64,000 nt of DNA, taken from IMG/VR virus record IMGVR_UViG_3300000956_000011, positions 1-64,000 of that record, one strand, 5' to 3'. The notes under the pieces are model-generated. The model saw only the letters and a program-made list of their open reading frames with translations. It was not told the DNA's origin and ran no database searches. Numbering within the stretch: position 1 is the stretch's first letter; each line of letters begins with the position of its first letter. A program made the position numbers and the translations under genes. The stretch comes from a virus. This document shows, in pieces, positions 8,285 to 14,875 of the stretch.

Positions 8285-8449
8285 TCACGCCACCCGGTAC
8301 ACGTGCGCCGTACGCGCAGCCGCGTCCACCGCCACCACGCGGAAACGGTACGGCAACTCGGGGTAGATGTAGCCGACTACCACGTCCCCGATCTTGGGTT
8401 CCGACGCCCGCACTGCCACCTTCAACGTACCGTTGATGATCGAGAACAC
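8285..8449 (-). CDS. 54-residue beta-rich protein
   Basis: A GTG at 8449 with AGGAGG six bases upstream opens 54 codons to a TGA at 8285. The product is strongly alternating hydrophobic (VVVGYIYPELPYRFRVVAVD), as in a small beta barrel. A promoter of the recurrent type lies at 8488-8517, and the next gene starts three bases after the stop. These signals and the tight spacing support a real gene. Function unknown. Confidence 0.72.
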   Translation of the reverse strand: MFSIINGTLKVAVRASEPKIGDVVVGYIYPELPYRFRVVAVDAAARTAHVYRVA

Positions 8450-8487
8450 CGCTGCCTCCTGGATTGCTGCCTGGCCGTACCCCGCTC

Positions 8488-8517
8488 AGCTTCTCATGGA
8501 TGGACGAGAGATCGCAA
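8488..8517 (-). promoter_or_regulatory. Promoter of the recurrent type
   Basis: On the minus strand TTGCGA (8512-8517), 18 bases, then GAAGCT (8488-8493). It shares TCTCG after the -35 and TGAGAAGCTGA around the -10 with the site at 10569-10598. Confidence 0.58.
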
Positions 8518-8722
8518 GGACTTTGTTCGACAAGGCTGGTTGCCCGCCTCGGCTGACATGCCCCTGTTCGGCCCTCAGATGGCCGTAGGCTCGAGAAGTG
8601 GCTTGGTGGGTACTGGTACCCGACCGTTCGATTATGTCGATTTCCCCAGGTAGACAGCCGACTATGTCGATATCAAGATCTTCGACATATGTGTGCAAGT
8701 GCAAACTACCTCGACCTGGCAA
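8518..8722. other. Gene-free regulatory region with TATGTCGA repeats
   Basis: I see no gene in this stretch. It contains three copies of an eight-base motif (see the next entry) and several short palindromes. It lies between the terminator after the 102-residue gene and the promoter of the 54-residue gene. Confidence 0.5.
8633..8689. repeat. Three TATGTCGA half-sites, possible operator
   Basis: TATGTCGA occurs at 8633-8640 and 8663-8670, and its reverse complement TCGACATA at 8682-8689. The last two form an inverted repeat with an 11-base spacer. The first two are 30 bases apart, close to three helical turns. This is a typical layout for a dimeric regulator or iteron-binding protein. Function inferred. 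Confidence 0.6.
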
Positions 8723-8742
8723 AGCCCCGCCGTAGCGGGGCT
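8723..8742 (-). terminator. Terminator hairpin
   Basis: AGCCCCGC (8723-8730) and GCGGGGCT (8735-8742) enclose a four-base CGTA loop. TTT follows on the minus strand. It lies eight bases after the stop of the 102-residue gene. Confidence 0.75.
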
Positions 8743-8749
8743 GGCCTGC

Positions 8750-9058
8750 CTAAGCGCGCTTGGCCAACACGTTCAGCCAGGCGGTCAACATGTTGATGCC
8801 CTGGTACCGACGCGGCGCACCTTCCGGGGTGATGATGAAGAACCGGTACCCACCTTGATCGTAAGTGCGGGTCCACACAAGCCGTAGGCCCAGCTGGTCC
8901 CTCGGGTTCCATATGATCACTTGCGCGAAGTTGCCCTCACTGATTTCCTGTGCCTGCAAGCCCTTACTGCGGGCAAGGGCTGCGTACCTGCGGGTCTCCC
9001 GACAAGTGCGTCGCGCTTGTGGGGTATGTGCGTGTGTGCATTCGGTGTGAGATCTCAT
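8750..9058 (-). CDS. Small basic protein, paralogue of 7970-8281
   Basis: The protein has 102 residues and is homologous by eye to the 103-residue protein at 7970-8281 across its length. The shared head is CTHAxTPQARRTCRE with conserved AALA. A strong AGGAGG lies before the ATG, and a hairpin terminator follows the stop. Retention of two divergent copies so close together suggests that both are useful, perhaps against different host targets. Function unknown. Confidence 0.82.
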   Translation of the reverse strand: MRSHTECTHAHTPQARRTCRETRRYAALARSKGLQAQEISEGNFAQVIIWNPRDQLGLRLVWTRTYDQGGYRFFIITPEGAPRRYQGINMLTAWLNVLAKRA

Positions 9059-9191
9059 GCTGGCCTCCTGGCTTGCGGGCAGTGGTTCCGCCCTCGACCG
9101 AAACTACGGTCTGTAACCACTGGCGCTTAGCCGTACCCTCGAAAGTGTACTCGGGTAACCTAAAGGGGTTAGAGACCCAGCAACGTCAAAC

Positions 9192-9211
9192 AGCCCCGCC
9201 GGAGCGGGGCT
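9192..9211 (-). terminator. Terminator hairpin
   Basis: AGCCCCGC (9192-9199), loop CGGA, GCGGGGCT (9204-9211), then TGTTT on the minus strand. It follows the stop of the 63-residue gene by nine bases and nearly copies the stem at 8723-8742. Confidence 0.72.
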
Positions 9212-9220
9212 GCCTGGTGC

Positions 9221-9412
9221 CTAGAGCTGGACGATGACCTTGCAGGTATCCTCGGTGAGCTCCGCCTGCTTGCCTCGGGTGATCATTTCATCGTAGAACC
9301 CCGCTGCCCTGGTGCTGATCGGGAACTCGACCCGAACCTGACCCCAGTCTGACCGCGCGGTAACCGTACCGCCGTGCTGGGCGACGATGCTGTCGAACTT
9401 GGCTTGCTGCAT
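9221..9412 (-). CDS. Small hypothetical protein
   Basis: The protein has 63 residues with a helix-strand-strand-helix look (QQAKFDSIVAQHGG, then TVTARSDWGQVRVEFPI). The ATG at 9412 follows GGAGGCCAGGCA. A hairpin terminator follows the stop. Function unknown. Confidence 0.72.
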   Translation of the reverse strand: MQQAKFDSIVAQHGGTVTARSDWGQVRVEFPISTRAAGFYDEMITRGKQAELTEDTCKVIVQL

Positions 9413-9496
9413 TGCCTGGCCTCCACTGTGTAGTTTGCTATGACCATAATGCGTGGAAAACCGTTGGGGCACAAGGACTTTCCCTGGACGGTCTTC

Positions 9497-9527
9497 GGCC
9501 CGTCCCACCTACCAGGCGAGACGGGCC
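9497..9527 (-). terminator. Candidate terminator hairpin
   Basis: GGCCCGTC (9497-9504) pairs with GACGGGCC (9520-9527) across a 15-base loop, 17 bases after the stop of the 324-residue gene. Confidence 0.6.
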
Positions 9528-9543
9528 AGAAAATCTTGGACGG

Positions 9544-10518
9544 TTAGTGGCTGCGGGGCTTGCGTGCGACCGCAGGCGCAGCGTTGCCCGCGAACTTGCA
9601 GCTGGGCATACCGCCTGGGCGGTGCGAGCCCAGGCCATTGCAGAAGCAGACCGCCAGGGTGGCACCCTTGGCTACGGCCGCCACGCTTGCCGCAAGGTCG
9701 GCCTCCAAGTCGTCCGCTGTGGTGCCAACGGGCTCGCACTGCGCGCCAGGTGCCTCGCCCACCTGCACGTCCCGGGCAGCCTTCTCAGCCTTGATCTCGG
9801 CAATGGTGGCGGCCACCTCGTCCTCCGTGGGCTGCGGGGTGCTGGTGAAGCGCGCCCGGTTGCGCGCAAGCAGGATGGTGTCCTTGCACTGCGGGCAGTC
9901 AGTGTTCGGCTCGTCCGCGTGGTGCCCGTCGGCGTGCTCGTTTTCCAGGCCAGCCTGGTCGTAACACGTGACGCACATGTCCTCGTAGCCCCGTGACCCG
10001 TACACCTTGGCCGCGCTGTTGCGGGCAGTCACGCCCTTGCCACACACGGTGCACTTGCGGCCAGCGCGGGTGCTGGTCACGGGCTGCGGGTCAACCACCG
10101 GGGCAGGTGTCTCGTCCTCGTCACCGGCCAGCTCAACGACTTCCGCCTCGGTCTCGGTCCAGGCGGTGTCCCACACCGGGTTGCCCGCGCTGTCGAAGCT
10201 GAGCCCGTCCCAGTCACCGGACTCGATCTCTTCGGTCAGCTCCAGCCCTTCCAGGTACCGACGGATGGTGGCCGTGCTCACCCACAGCTCCCGCGCCACC
10301 GCCTGCACGCTGGCCCCGTCCATGTCCACCCGATCGCTGACGTACTCGGCGGCCTCGCGCAGCGTGCCGTCCAGCGGGTACAGCTCCAGGTGGCGCATGG
10401 TGCCGTTGGCGCGGACGCGGTAGGCGGTGAGCAGACCCTGCTCCAGCATGACGCGCGGGGTGCGGTACGGGCTGTCGGCCGTGAACTTGGCGTTGGGGGC
10501 CAGTGCGTACTCGGTCAT
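9544..10518 (-). CDS. HTH and zinc-ribbon protein
   Basis: The protein has 324 residues. Residues 60-95 read as a helix-turn-helix (ASVQAVARELWVSTATIRRY). An acidic, Pro-rich linker follows, then a zinc ribbon at about 155-190 (CTVCGKG and CVTCYD) and another Cys pair (CPQCKD). A C-terminal CFCNG with a later Cys could hold a further metal. It has its own promoter (10569-10598), a GGAAGGCAGCACA leader and a terminator, so it is a separate unit. A DNA-binding regulator is the likeliest role. Confidence 0.8.
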   Translation of the reverse strand: MTEYALAPNAKFTADSPYRTPRVMLEQGLLTAYRVRANGTMRHLELYPLDGTLREAAEYVSDRVDMDGASVQAVARELWVSTATIRRYLEGLELTEEIESGDWDGLSFDSAGNPVWDTAWTETEAEVVELAGDEDETPAPVVDPQPVTSTRAGRKCTVCGKGVTARNSAAKVYGSRGYEDMCVTCYDQAGLENEHADGHHADEPNTDCPQCKDTILLARNRARFTSTPQPTEDEVAATIAEIKAEKAARDVQVGEAPGAQCEPVGTTADDLEADLAASVAAVAKGATLAVCFCNGLGSHRPGGMPSCKFAGNAAPAVARKPRSH

Positions 10519-10568
10519 TGTGCTGCCTTCCGGTGTGGGGCTGGCCTGCCTGCCTGCCCTGCCCCATC

Positions 10569-10598
10569 AGCTTCTCACGCCTGGACGAGATCACGCAA
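10569..10598 (-). promoter_or_regulatory. Promoter of the recurrent type
   Basis: On the minus strand TTGCGT (10593-10598), 18 bases, then GAAGCT (10569-10574), upstream of the HTH and zinc-ribbon gene. Confidence 0.58.
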
Positions 10599-10622
10599 GG
10601 AATTTCTCGTTTCTCCAGGTCA

Positions 10623-10650
10623 GGGGCCGACTGCCGTAGCAGCCAGCCCC
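10623..10650 (-). terminator. Terminator hairpin
   Basis: GGGGCCGACTGC (10623-10634) pairs with GCAGCCAGCCCC (10639-10650), allowing wobble pairs, across a CGTA loop. It lies 12 bases after the stop of the 79-residue secreted protein. Confidence 0.65.
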
Positions 10651-10662
10651 CGCCCGCCTACG

Positions 10663-10902
10663 TCACGCCTGCTTGCAGCCTGGCCAGAAGGTACCCACCT
10701 GGCACTTCGGGTAAAGATCGCTGGGGTGGCGCTCCGTGTCAGTGCGCACAGTACCCTGCTCGTCCGTGCACTTCATGGTGATCGTTGTGGTGTCGCGCGC
10801 GGTGATGTTGCACGACTCGTTCTTTGCCTTGCCACCGCATTCGCTTGCCCCGGTTAAGACCAGGGCTGCGATGAAGGCGAGGGCGGGGACCGTGGATTTC
10901 AT
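10663..10902 (-). CDS. Small secreted Cys-rich protein
   Basis: The protein has 79 residues. It starts with a signal peptide (Lys, then PALAFIAALVLTGASE) and has five Cys after or near the cleavage region, so disulfides are possible. It lacks a perfect lipobox, though the Cys at 22 could still be lipidated. GGAGGACAAG upstream supports the ATG. It follows a 49-residue membrane protein by two bases. Extracytoplasmic role unknown; superinfection exclusion is one idea. Confidence 0.75.
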   Translation of the reverse strand: MKSTVPALAFIAALVLTGASECGGKAKNESCNITARDTTTITMKCTDEQGTVRTDTERHPSDLYPKCQVGTFWPGCKQA

Positions 10903-10904
10903 TT

Positions 10905-11054
10905 CTACTTGTCCTCCGGGCAGATGTATTCTGTTTTGTCCAGGTCGTACGTGCAGTCACTTACGTCCTTCGGTTGGCACGCAGGCACCCTCGCCATGAT
11001 CACTCCGATGACGACGCAGGCTGCGGCCAGCCAGAAGAACACGCGGAACCCCAT
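10905..11054 (-). CDS. 49-residue membrane or secreted peptide
   Basis: An ATG at 11054 opens 49 codons ending in TAG at 10905. The product has a hydrophobic segment at 4-20 (RVFFWLAAACVVIGVIM) and then a short Cys-containing polar tail. The TAG is two bases before the start of the secreted Cys-rich gene, whose ribosome-binding site lies within its last codons. Coupling and topology suggest that the two act together at the envelope. Confidence 0.7.
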   Translation of the reverse strand: MGFRVFFWLAAACVVIGVIMARVPACQPKDVSDCTYDLDKTEYICPEDK

Positions 11055-11085
11055 GAATTGCCTTTCGATTGGAAACTACTACACA

Positions 11086-11937
11086 TCAGCCGTTCAGCTG
11101 ACGGGTCTGTGTGGCCTGAACTTTCTTCCCGCCCAGGTCCGCGCGCTCGGCCGCAGCCTGTCCGGCTCGCCGACCAGCTTCGCTGTTGTCATCCCTGCGG
11201 TAACCGGCTTTGCCGACCTTGCCGACCTGTGCGGCCACATGGTCGTTAACCAGCGCGGTACGATCCCGCAGCACCAACGCAGTACCAGGCGTACCGGTCT
11301 CGGCCGCAGCCTCGTTGCGCTGACCTGCCTCCTTCAGTCGCGTGTACACGCGCCGGACCCAACCGTAGGCGTAGCTCACGCGCCAAGCCTGGATGCCCTC
11401 GACGTAAGAGCAGTACTTGTCTTCGTCCGCAGCCATCATCGTCTGCATCTGGAGTATCAGGCTGGTGTAGAGCTGGTTGATGAACCGCAAGTCGCCCTCG
11501 TGCGCGAACACCCGCACGTAGGCTCGTCGGTTCAGCTTGCTGCCCTTGCCATCCTTGCGCGGCTGCCACTCACCCATCAGGATAGCGCGACCTCGATACA
11601 AGTCAGCAAGCCCAGCGATCAGTTCGCGCTTGGCCTTGATCAACGGGGTGTTCGACTCCCGGCAGAAGTCCGCGGAGACGATTTCTTCCGCGCTTTCGTT
11701 GCCCGCCTTGGCAAGCATGGCGTCTTCGATAGCGTACTTGAGCTGAAGAGCTGCGGCTTTGGCAAGGGCCTCGTCACGGGCTGCTTCGTCACCACGCTTA
11801 GCCGCTTGCTCGGCACCATCTAGTAGACCCTGGATGATACTGGCCATGCGCTCCAGCTTGGACCTCTCTGTCTTGGCCTTGGCCGCGCCAGACTCGTACT
11901 GGTCGTTGATGAACTGCGCGTGGTCGTCGTTGCTCAT
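11086..11937 (-). CDS. DUF2786-domain protein
   Basis: The protein has 283 residues. Residues 20-70 match the DUF2786 pattern (ERMASIIQGLLDGAE, later EALAKAAALQLKY and the following acidic helix). DUF2786 proteins are common in actinophages and of unknown function. The rest is mostly helical with a basic tail. The ATG at 11937 follows a GGGCAGCAACCC leader; earlier in-frame codons lie in the leader. A possible promoter -10, TAGACT, is at 11978-11983. Confidence 0.82.
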   Translation of the reverse strand: MSNDDHAQFINDQYESGAAKAKTERSKLERMASIIQGLLDGAEQAAKRGDEAARDEALAKAAALQLKYAIEDAMLAKAGNESAEEIVSADFCRESNTPLIKAKRELIAGLADLYRGRAILMGEWQPRKDGKGSKLNRRAYVRVFAHEGDLRFINQLYTSLILQMQTMMAADEDKYCSYVEGIQAWRVSYAYGWVRRVYTRLKEAGQRNEAAAETGTPGTALVLRDRTALVNDHVAAQVGKVGKAGYRRDDNSEAGRRAGQAAAERADLGGKKVQATQTRQLNG

Positions 11938-12012
11938 GGGTTGCTGCCCTTCGTGTTGCTGCCTGGTCTTCGACCGCAGTCTACCGCATGGGACCCCTGT
12001 CGAACCTTCCAC

Positions 12013-12201
12013 GTTCTTGAAATGGAGGACTTACCAGTACATGCGAAGACCCCGGCACTGGGCGAGGCAGCAACAGAATCGCTCCAGTACCGGGGTCAAC
12101 CGGCGACGCCTCCCGAGGGGCGCTGCGGCAGGTGGGCCAGGCAGGGCACCAGATGCCAGTAACCAGTATGCCTACTGACCGGCCGTCATGCCACTAGTCG
12201 G
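12013..12201 (-). other. Intergenic region between late and left-arm genes
   Basis: No gene is seen. An imperfect inverted repeat (GACCCCGG-C-ACTGG at 12048-12061 with CCAGT-A-CCGGGGTC at 12084-12097) could form a long-loop stem. This is the natural place for the late transcript to end and for left-arm promoters to lie. Confidence 0.45.
12048..12097 (-). terminator. Candidate late-operon terminator
   Basis: Two arms of about 13 base pairs with one mismatch surround a loop of about 22 bases, roughly 100 bases past the holin stop. The long loop makes the role uncertain. Confidence 0.35.
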
Positions 12202-12585
12202 TCACAGTGGAGGCGCTTCTCCTCGGGTAACTTGCCCCACGGACACCTGTCGGGCGAATGGGTAACCCTTCTCCCCTTTGCCCACAACGAATCCGATGGC
12301 AGCCAGTCCGGCCAGAACCACCTCGATGGTCTCGGCCTGGGTCAGGCCGCCGGGAATCAAGACGTACAGAACGGGTAAACCGGCCGTCATGAAGGAGACG
12401 AAACCCTTGGCGTAATGGGAAACTCCTCCTTCCAGGTTGGGCACCAACCACACACCGAACGCCCCGACCGCCGTACCCGCGACGACGATCCATTCCTGGA
12501 CGTCGATGGATCCATCAGTGAGCGCTGCGTACACAGCTGTCAGAATGGCGACAGCCAACTGACCCCATGCCTTGATATTCTTCAT
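12202..12585 (-). CDS. Holin
   Basis: The protein has 127 residues with three hydrophobic segments: about 8-22, 32-48 (WIVVAGTAVGAFGVWLV) and 66-98. It has a short charged tail. It follows the endolysin gene, the usual order for actinophage lysis cassettes. Holins oligomerise in the inner membrane to time lysis. Other small membrane proteins nearby could share the role. Confidence 0.8.
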   Translation of the reverse strand: MKNIKAWGQLAVAILTAVYAALTDGSIDVQEWIVVAGTAVGAFGVWLVPNLEGGVSHYAKGFVSFMTAGLPVLYVLIPGGLTQAETIEVVLAGLAAIGFVVGKGEKGYPFARQVSVGQVTRGEAPPL

Positions 12586-12600
12586 GAAGAAACCTTTCTG

Positions 12601-13509
12601 CTACGACGGATCGCCCGGAATGGGTCCGCCGCCCGCATTCTCCCACGGCCAGAGCCCACCCACGAGGGGGATCTTGTCCACCCACGCTTGCGGGTGCTGC
12701 GTGACCTTCGCTCCGGTGGCCTCGGCCGCCTTCCACTCTTCCGCGTGAATGTGCCTGCGCTTCATGCCGTCGACAGTGGCCTCCACGAGGAACACTGCGT
12801 CGCCCCACGAAGTCGTTTGATGCGGAGCTGGCATCTTGGCCGTGTTGTCGCCCTTGATGTAGTACGTCTTCACTTCGTCTTCCTCCTGGATTGCTGGGGC
12901 TGTTGGTGAGGGCGTCGTGATCTGCATGAAGGAGAAGGCAGTGTCCATGAGGAATCCGCCCGGGTCCCAATGCTCATCACCGTAGGTCATGGCCCTGCCG
13001 GAATCGTCAACACCGGGTGCGTGTTGGTGACCCATCCATCCGCTGTAACTGCGCAGGGCTGCGGGTCGGAGGCGGATCGGGGAGGTTTTCTTCGCCAGCA
13101 CAATTCCTTCGTCAGCGCGATAGAATCGCAAGTGCTGGCGCGGAACACCAACCAACTGCTCCAGTGGCTTGACCACGTCCTCGGCGAAGTTCGCGTAAGC
13201 CGTCATCGGCCAGTTGTGCGTCTGACTGGCGAAGCCCACGACCTCTATCTGAATGATGAACTCGTCATCCGTCTCACCATTCCGGAACGCGTAGCTGTAT
13301 CGGTTGAGCGCCACGTACTGATGCCGGATGCGGCGGATGGGGTCGTAGCCCAGGTGCGGCGGATATGCCTTGTAAGCAGCTTCTGCGCCAGCGAGGCTCG
13401 TGCCCTCGGTTGTGTGCACGCAAGCCTTCGGATGACCCTGCTCGTCGTAGGAACCGCCGTCCGGGCCAAGATCGACGATGTCCCAATTCGGAATCCAAAT
13501 GTCTTTCAT
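12601..13509 (-). CDS. Endolysin, N-acetylmuramoyl-L-alanine amidase
   Basis: The protein has 302 residues. The N-terminal domain (about 10-190) looks like Amidase_2/PGRP: a zinc-ligand His near 32 (VHTTEG), an NRYSYAFRNG strand, then GHQHAPG and a HWDPGG near the end of the domain. These cleave the bond between muramic acid and the stem peptide. The last 90 residues probably bind the wall. Its ATG is one base past the preceding stop, and the holin gene follows. Confidence 0.92.
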   Translation of the reverse strand: MKDIWIPNWDIVDLGPDGGSYDEQGHPKACVHTTEGTSLAGAEAAYKAYPPHLGYDPIRRIRHQYVALNRYSYAFRNGETDDEFIIQIEVVGFASQTHNWPMTAYANFAEDVVKPLEQLVGVPRQHLRFYRADEGIVLAKKTSPIRLRPAALRSYSGWMGHQHAPGVDDSGRAMTYGDEHWDPGGFLMDTAFSFMQITTPSPTAPAIQEEDEVKTYYIKGDNTAKMPAPHQTTSWGDAVFLVEATVDGMKRRHIHAEEWKAAEATGAKVTQHPQAWVDKIPLVGGLWPWENAGGGPIPGDPS

Positions 13510-13510
13510 C

Positions 13511-14158
13511 TCAATCCCTAACGCAGATGAGCCAGTATTGGTCGTCCCCGCCTGGGTCTCCAGGCTCGTCTACTCCATTCGGTCCGTAGTACTGGAAGAC
13601 CTTCTGGCTGTAACCGGTCGGGCAAGCCGGTGAATTCTGTTGCTCCGGTTCCTGAACTTCTGGTTCTTGAATCTCTCCTTCCTGAACCTCGCTTTCCTGC
13701 TCCTCAGGGTCGTCCGGGTCCGGGTCGTCTATTTCGCTCTCCTGGATCTCCCCTTCCTGAAGTTCTGTTTCCTGAACCTCTGGGTCTTGAGACTCTGATT
13801 CCTGGGTCTCCCTATCTTGCTTTTCCGGGTCCTGGAGTTCCGGGTCGTTTGGGTCAGGATTGTCCACAACGCTCTGCAGAACTTCTGGAAGCTCGTTGCG
13901 CTTGGCAGCCTCGCAGTTCTGCCGAACGTCATTCGGAAGACGAGTGTTGCCCGCAGCTTCGCAGGCAGCCTTCATGGTCTGCTGAGCCTCTTGGACGTAC
14001 ACGTTGATGGCTCGCTGATCCCTGGCCAGAAATGCCCAGAGAACAAGTGCCATCAACACAGTCGCGGTAGACGTGAATATCAGTAGAGAATTTCTCCATA
14101 CCTCACCCCGCTTCCTTTTGTGCAGCCTTTCAATTGCCTGGCCTGTTTCTTCACTCAT
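13511..14158 (-). CDS. Membrane-anchored Gln-Glu repeat protein
   Basis: The protein has 215 residues from the ATG at 14158 (GGAG upstream, eight-base overlap with the previous gene). A membrane segment lies at about 23-43 (NSLLIFTSTATVLMALVLWAFL). Residues 105-185 are a striking repeat with period five, pattern Q-E-x-E-[IVL] (for example ELQEGEIQESEI), interrupted by DPDPDDP. A small Cys-containing C-terminal domain follows. The position directly before the endolysin suggests a lysis or envelope role, perhaps as a rigid spacer across the wall. Unknown family. Confidence 0.8.
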   Translation of the reverse strand: MSEETGQAIERLHKRKRGEVWRNSLLIFTSTATVLMALVLWAFLARDQRAINVYVQEAQQTMKAACEAAGNTRLPNDVRQNCEAAKRNELPEVLQSVVDNPDPNDPELQDPEKQDRETQESESQDPEVQETELQEGEIQESEIDDPDPDDPEEQESEVQEGEIQEPEVQEPEQQNSPACPTGYSQKVFQYYGPNGVDEPGDPGGDDQYWLICVRD

Positions 14159-14477
14159 TGCCATCTCCGAGCCTAGGCAGGTCGATTCCTTTCTGGAGAA
14201 CGAACCACCGTGTCCGAGCGAGCTCTTCCCGGGCTTTGTTGCGCTGCCTACGGTACTCCTCGGCCTCCTTCTCGGCCTCTTCAGCGCGCATCTCAGCGTT
14301 TCTAGTTCTTTCCTGCTGAGCTCTGTTATCGGCATCTAGCCGCTTTATCAATGTCTCTTCGGTTTCTATCTTTCCGCTTCGGACCGTTTTTATGACATTG
14401 ATTATTCCTGCAATAGCGCCACCCGCACCAGCTCCGAAGAGCAGGGTGACCAGAACATTGATGTCAAGACCGCCCAC
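14151..14477 (-). CDS. Small membrane protein with coiled coil
   Basis: The protein has 108 residues. A Gly-rich hydrophobic segment (about 5-29, VLVTLLFGAGAGGAIAGIINV) is followed by a highly charged heptad-rich helix at 36-93. The topology is like that of holin-partner proteins of actinophages. It overlaps both neighbours, so it belongs to the lysis cassette. Confidence 0.78.
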   Translation of the reverse strand: MGGLDINVLVTLLFGAGAGGAIAGIINVIKTVRSGKIETEETLIKRLDADNRAQQERTRNAEMRAEEAEKEAEEYRRQRNKAREELARTRWFVLQKGIDLPRLGDGNE

Positions 14478-14865
14478 TGTTCACCCCTTGGTTGTCTATG
14501 GCTAGCCTTCTCAGCTCTGTCCATCTACCGAAGAAAGCTGTTCCGACCCCGCAGAAAATGCCCCCGATGGCAATTGCCGCCGAACTAGTACCGGCCACAA
14601 ACAGAAGGATCCCGAAGATGTAACTCGACACGGACAACAGCGGGAGGCCGACAAGTTCGCCCGGCCATGTTCCCCGTACCTTTCCGAATAGACAAAGCCC
14701 ACCGCCAAGTGTGAGAAATGAAGCCCAGGCGTACACGAGAATCTCTAGCAAGGTTCTTTGCAGTACCTGAGAGGGAGTGAAGAAAGCCACTATCCCAGCT
14801 AGGAAAAAGAACAAATACGCTACAGACCAAGATATTCGTGCCGCTCTGCTACTTCGAGATATCAT
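14464..14865 (-). CDS. Four-helix membrane protein
   Basis: The protein has 133 residues with four hydrophobic segments at about 13-28, 37-58, 70-90 and 93-112. It overlaps the next gene by 14 bases. A second holin or an antiholin is plausible from its place beside the lysis genes, but nothing is diagnostic. Confidence 0.75.
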   Translation of the reverse strand: MISRSSRAARISWSVAYLFFFLAGIVAFFTPSQVLQRTLLEILVYAWASFLTLGGGLCLFGKVRGTWPGELVGLPLLSVSSYIFGILLFVAGTSSAAIAIGGIFCGVGTAFFGRWTELRRLAIDNQGVNSGRS

Positions 14866-14875
14866 CGTCCCCCCT

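Noticed and set aside
8486-8722. 78-codon minus-strand frame through the TATGTCGA region
   Set aside because: It runs across a promoter and repeated sites, has no good ribosome-binding site and a low-quality product.
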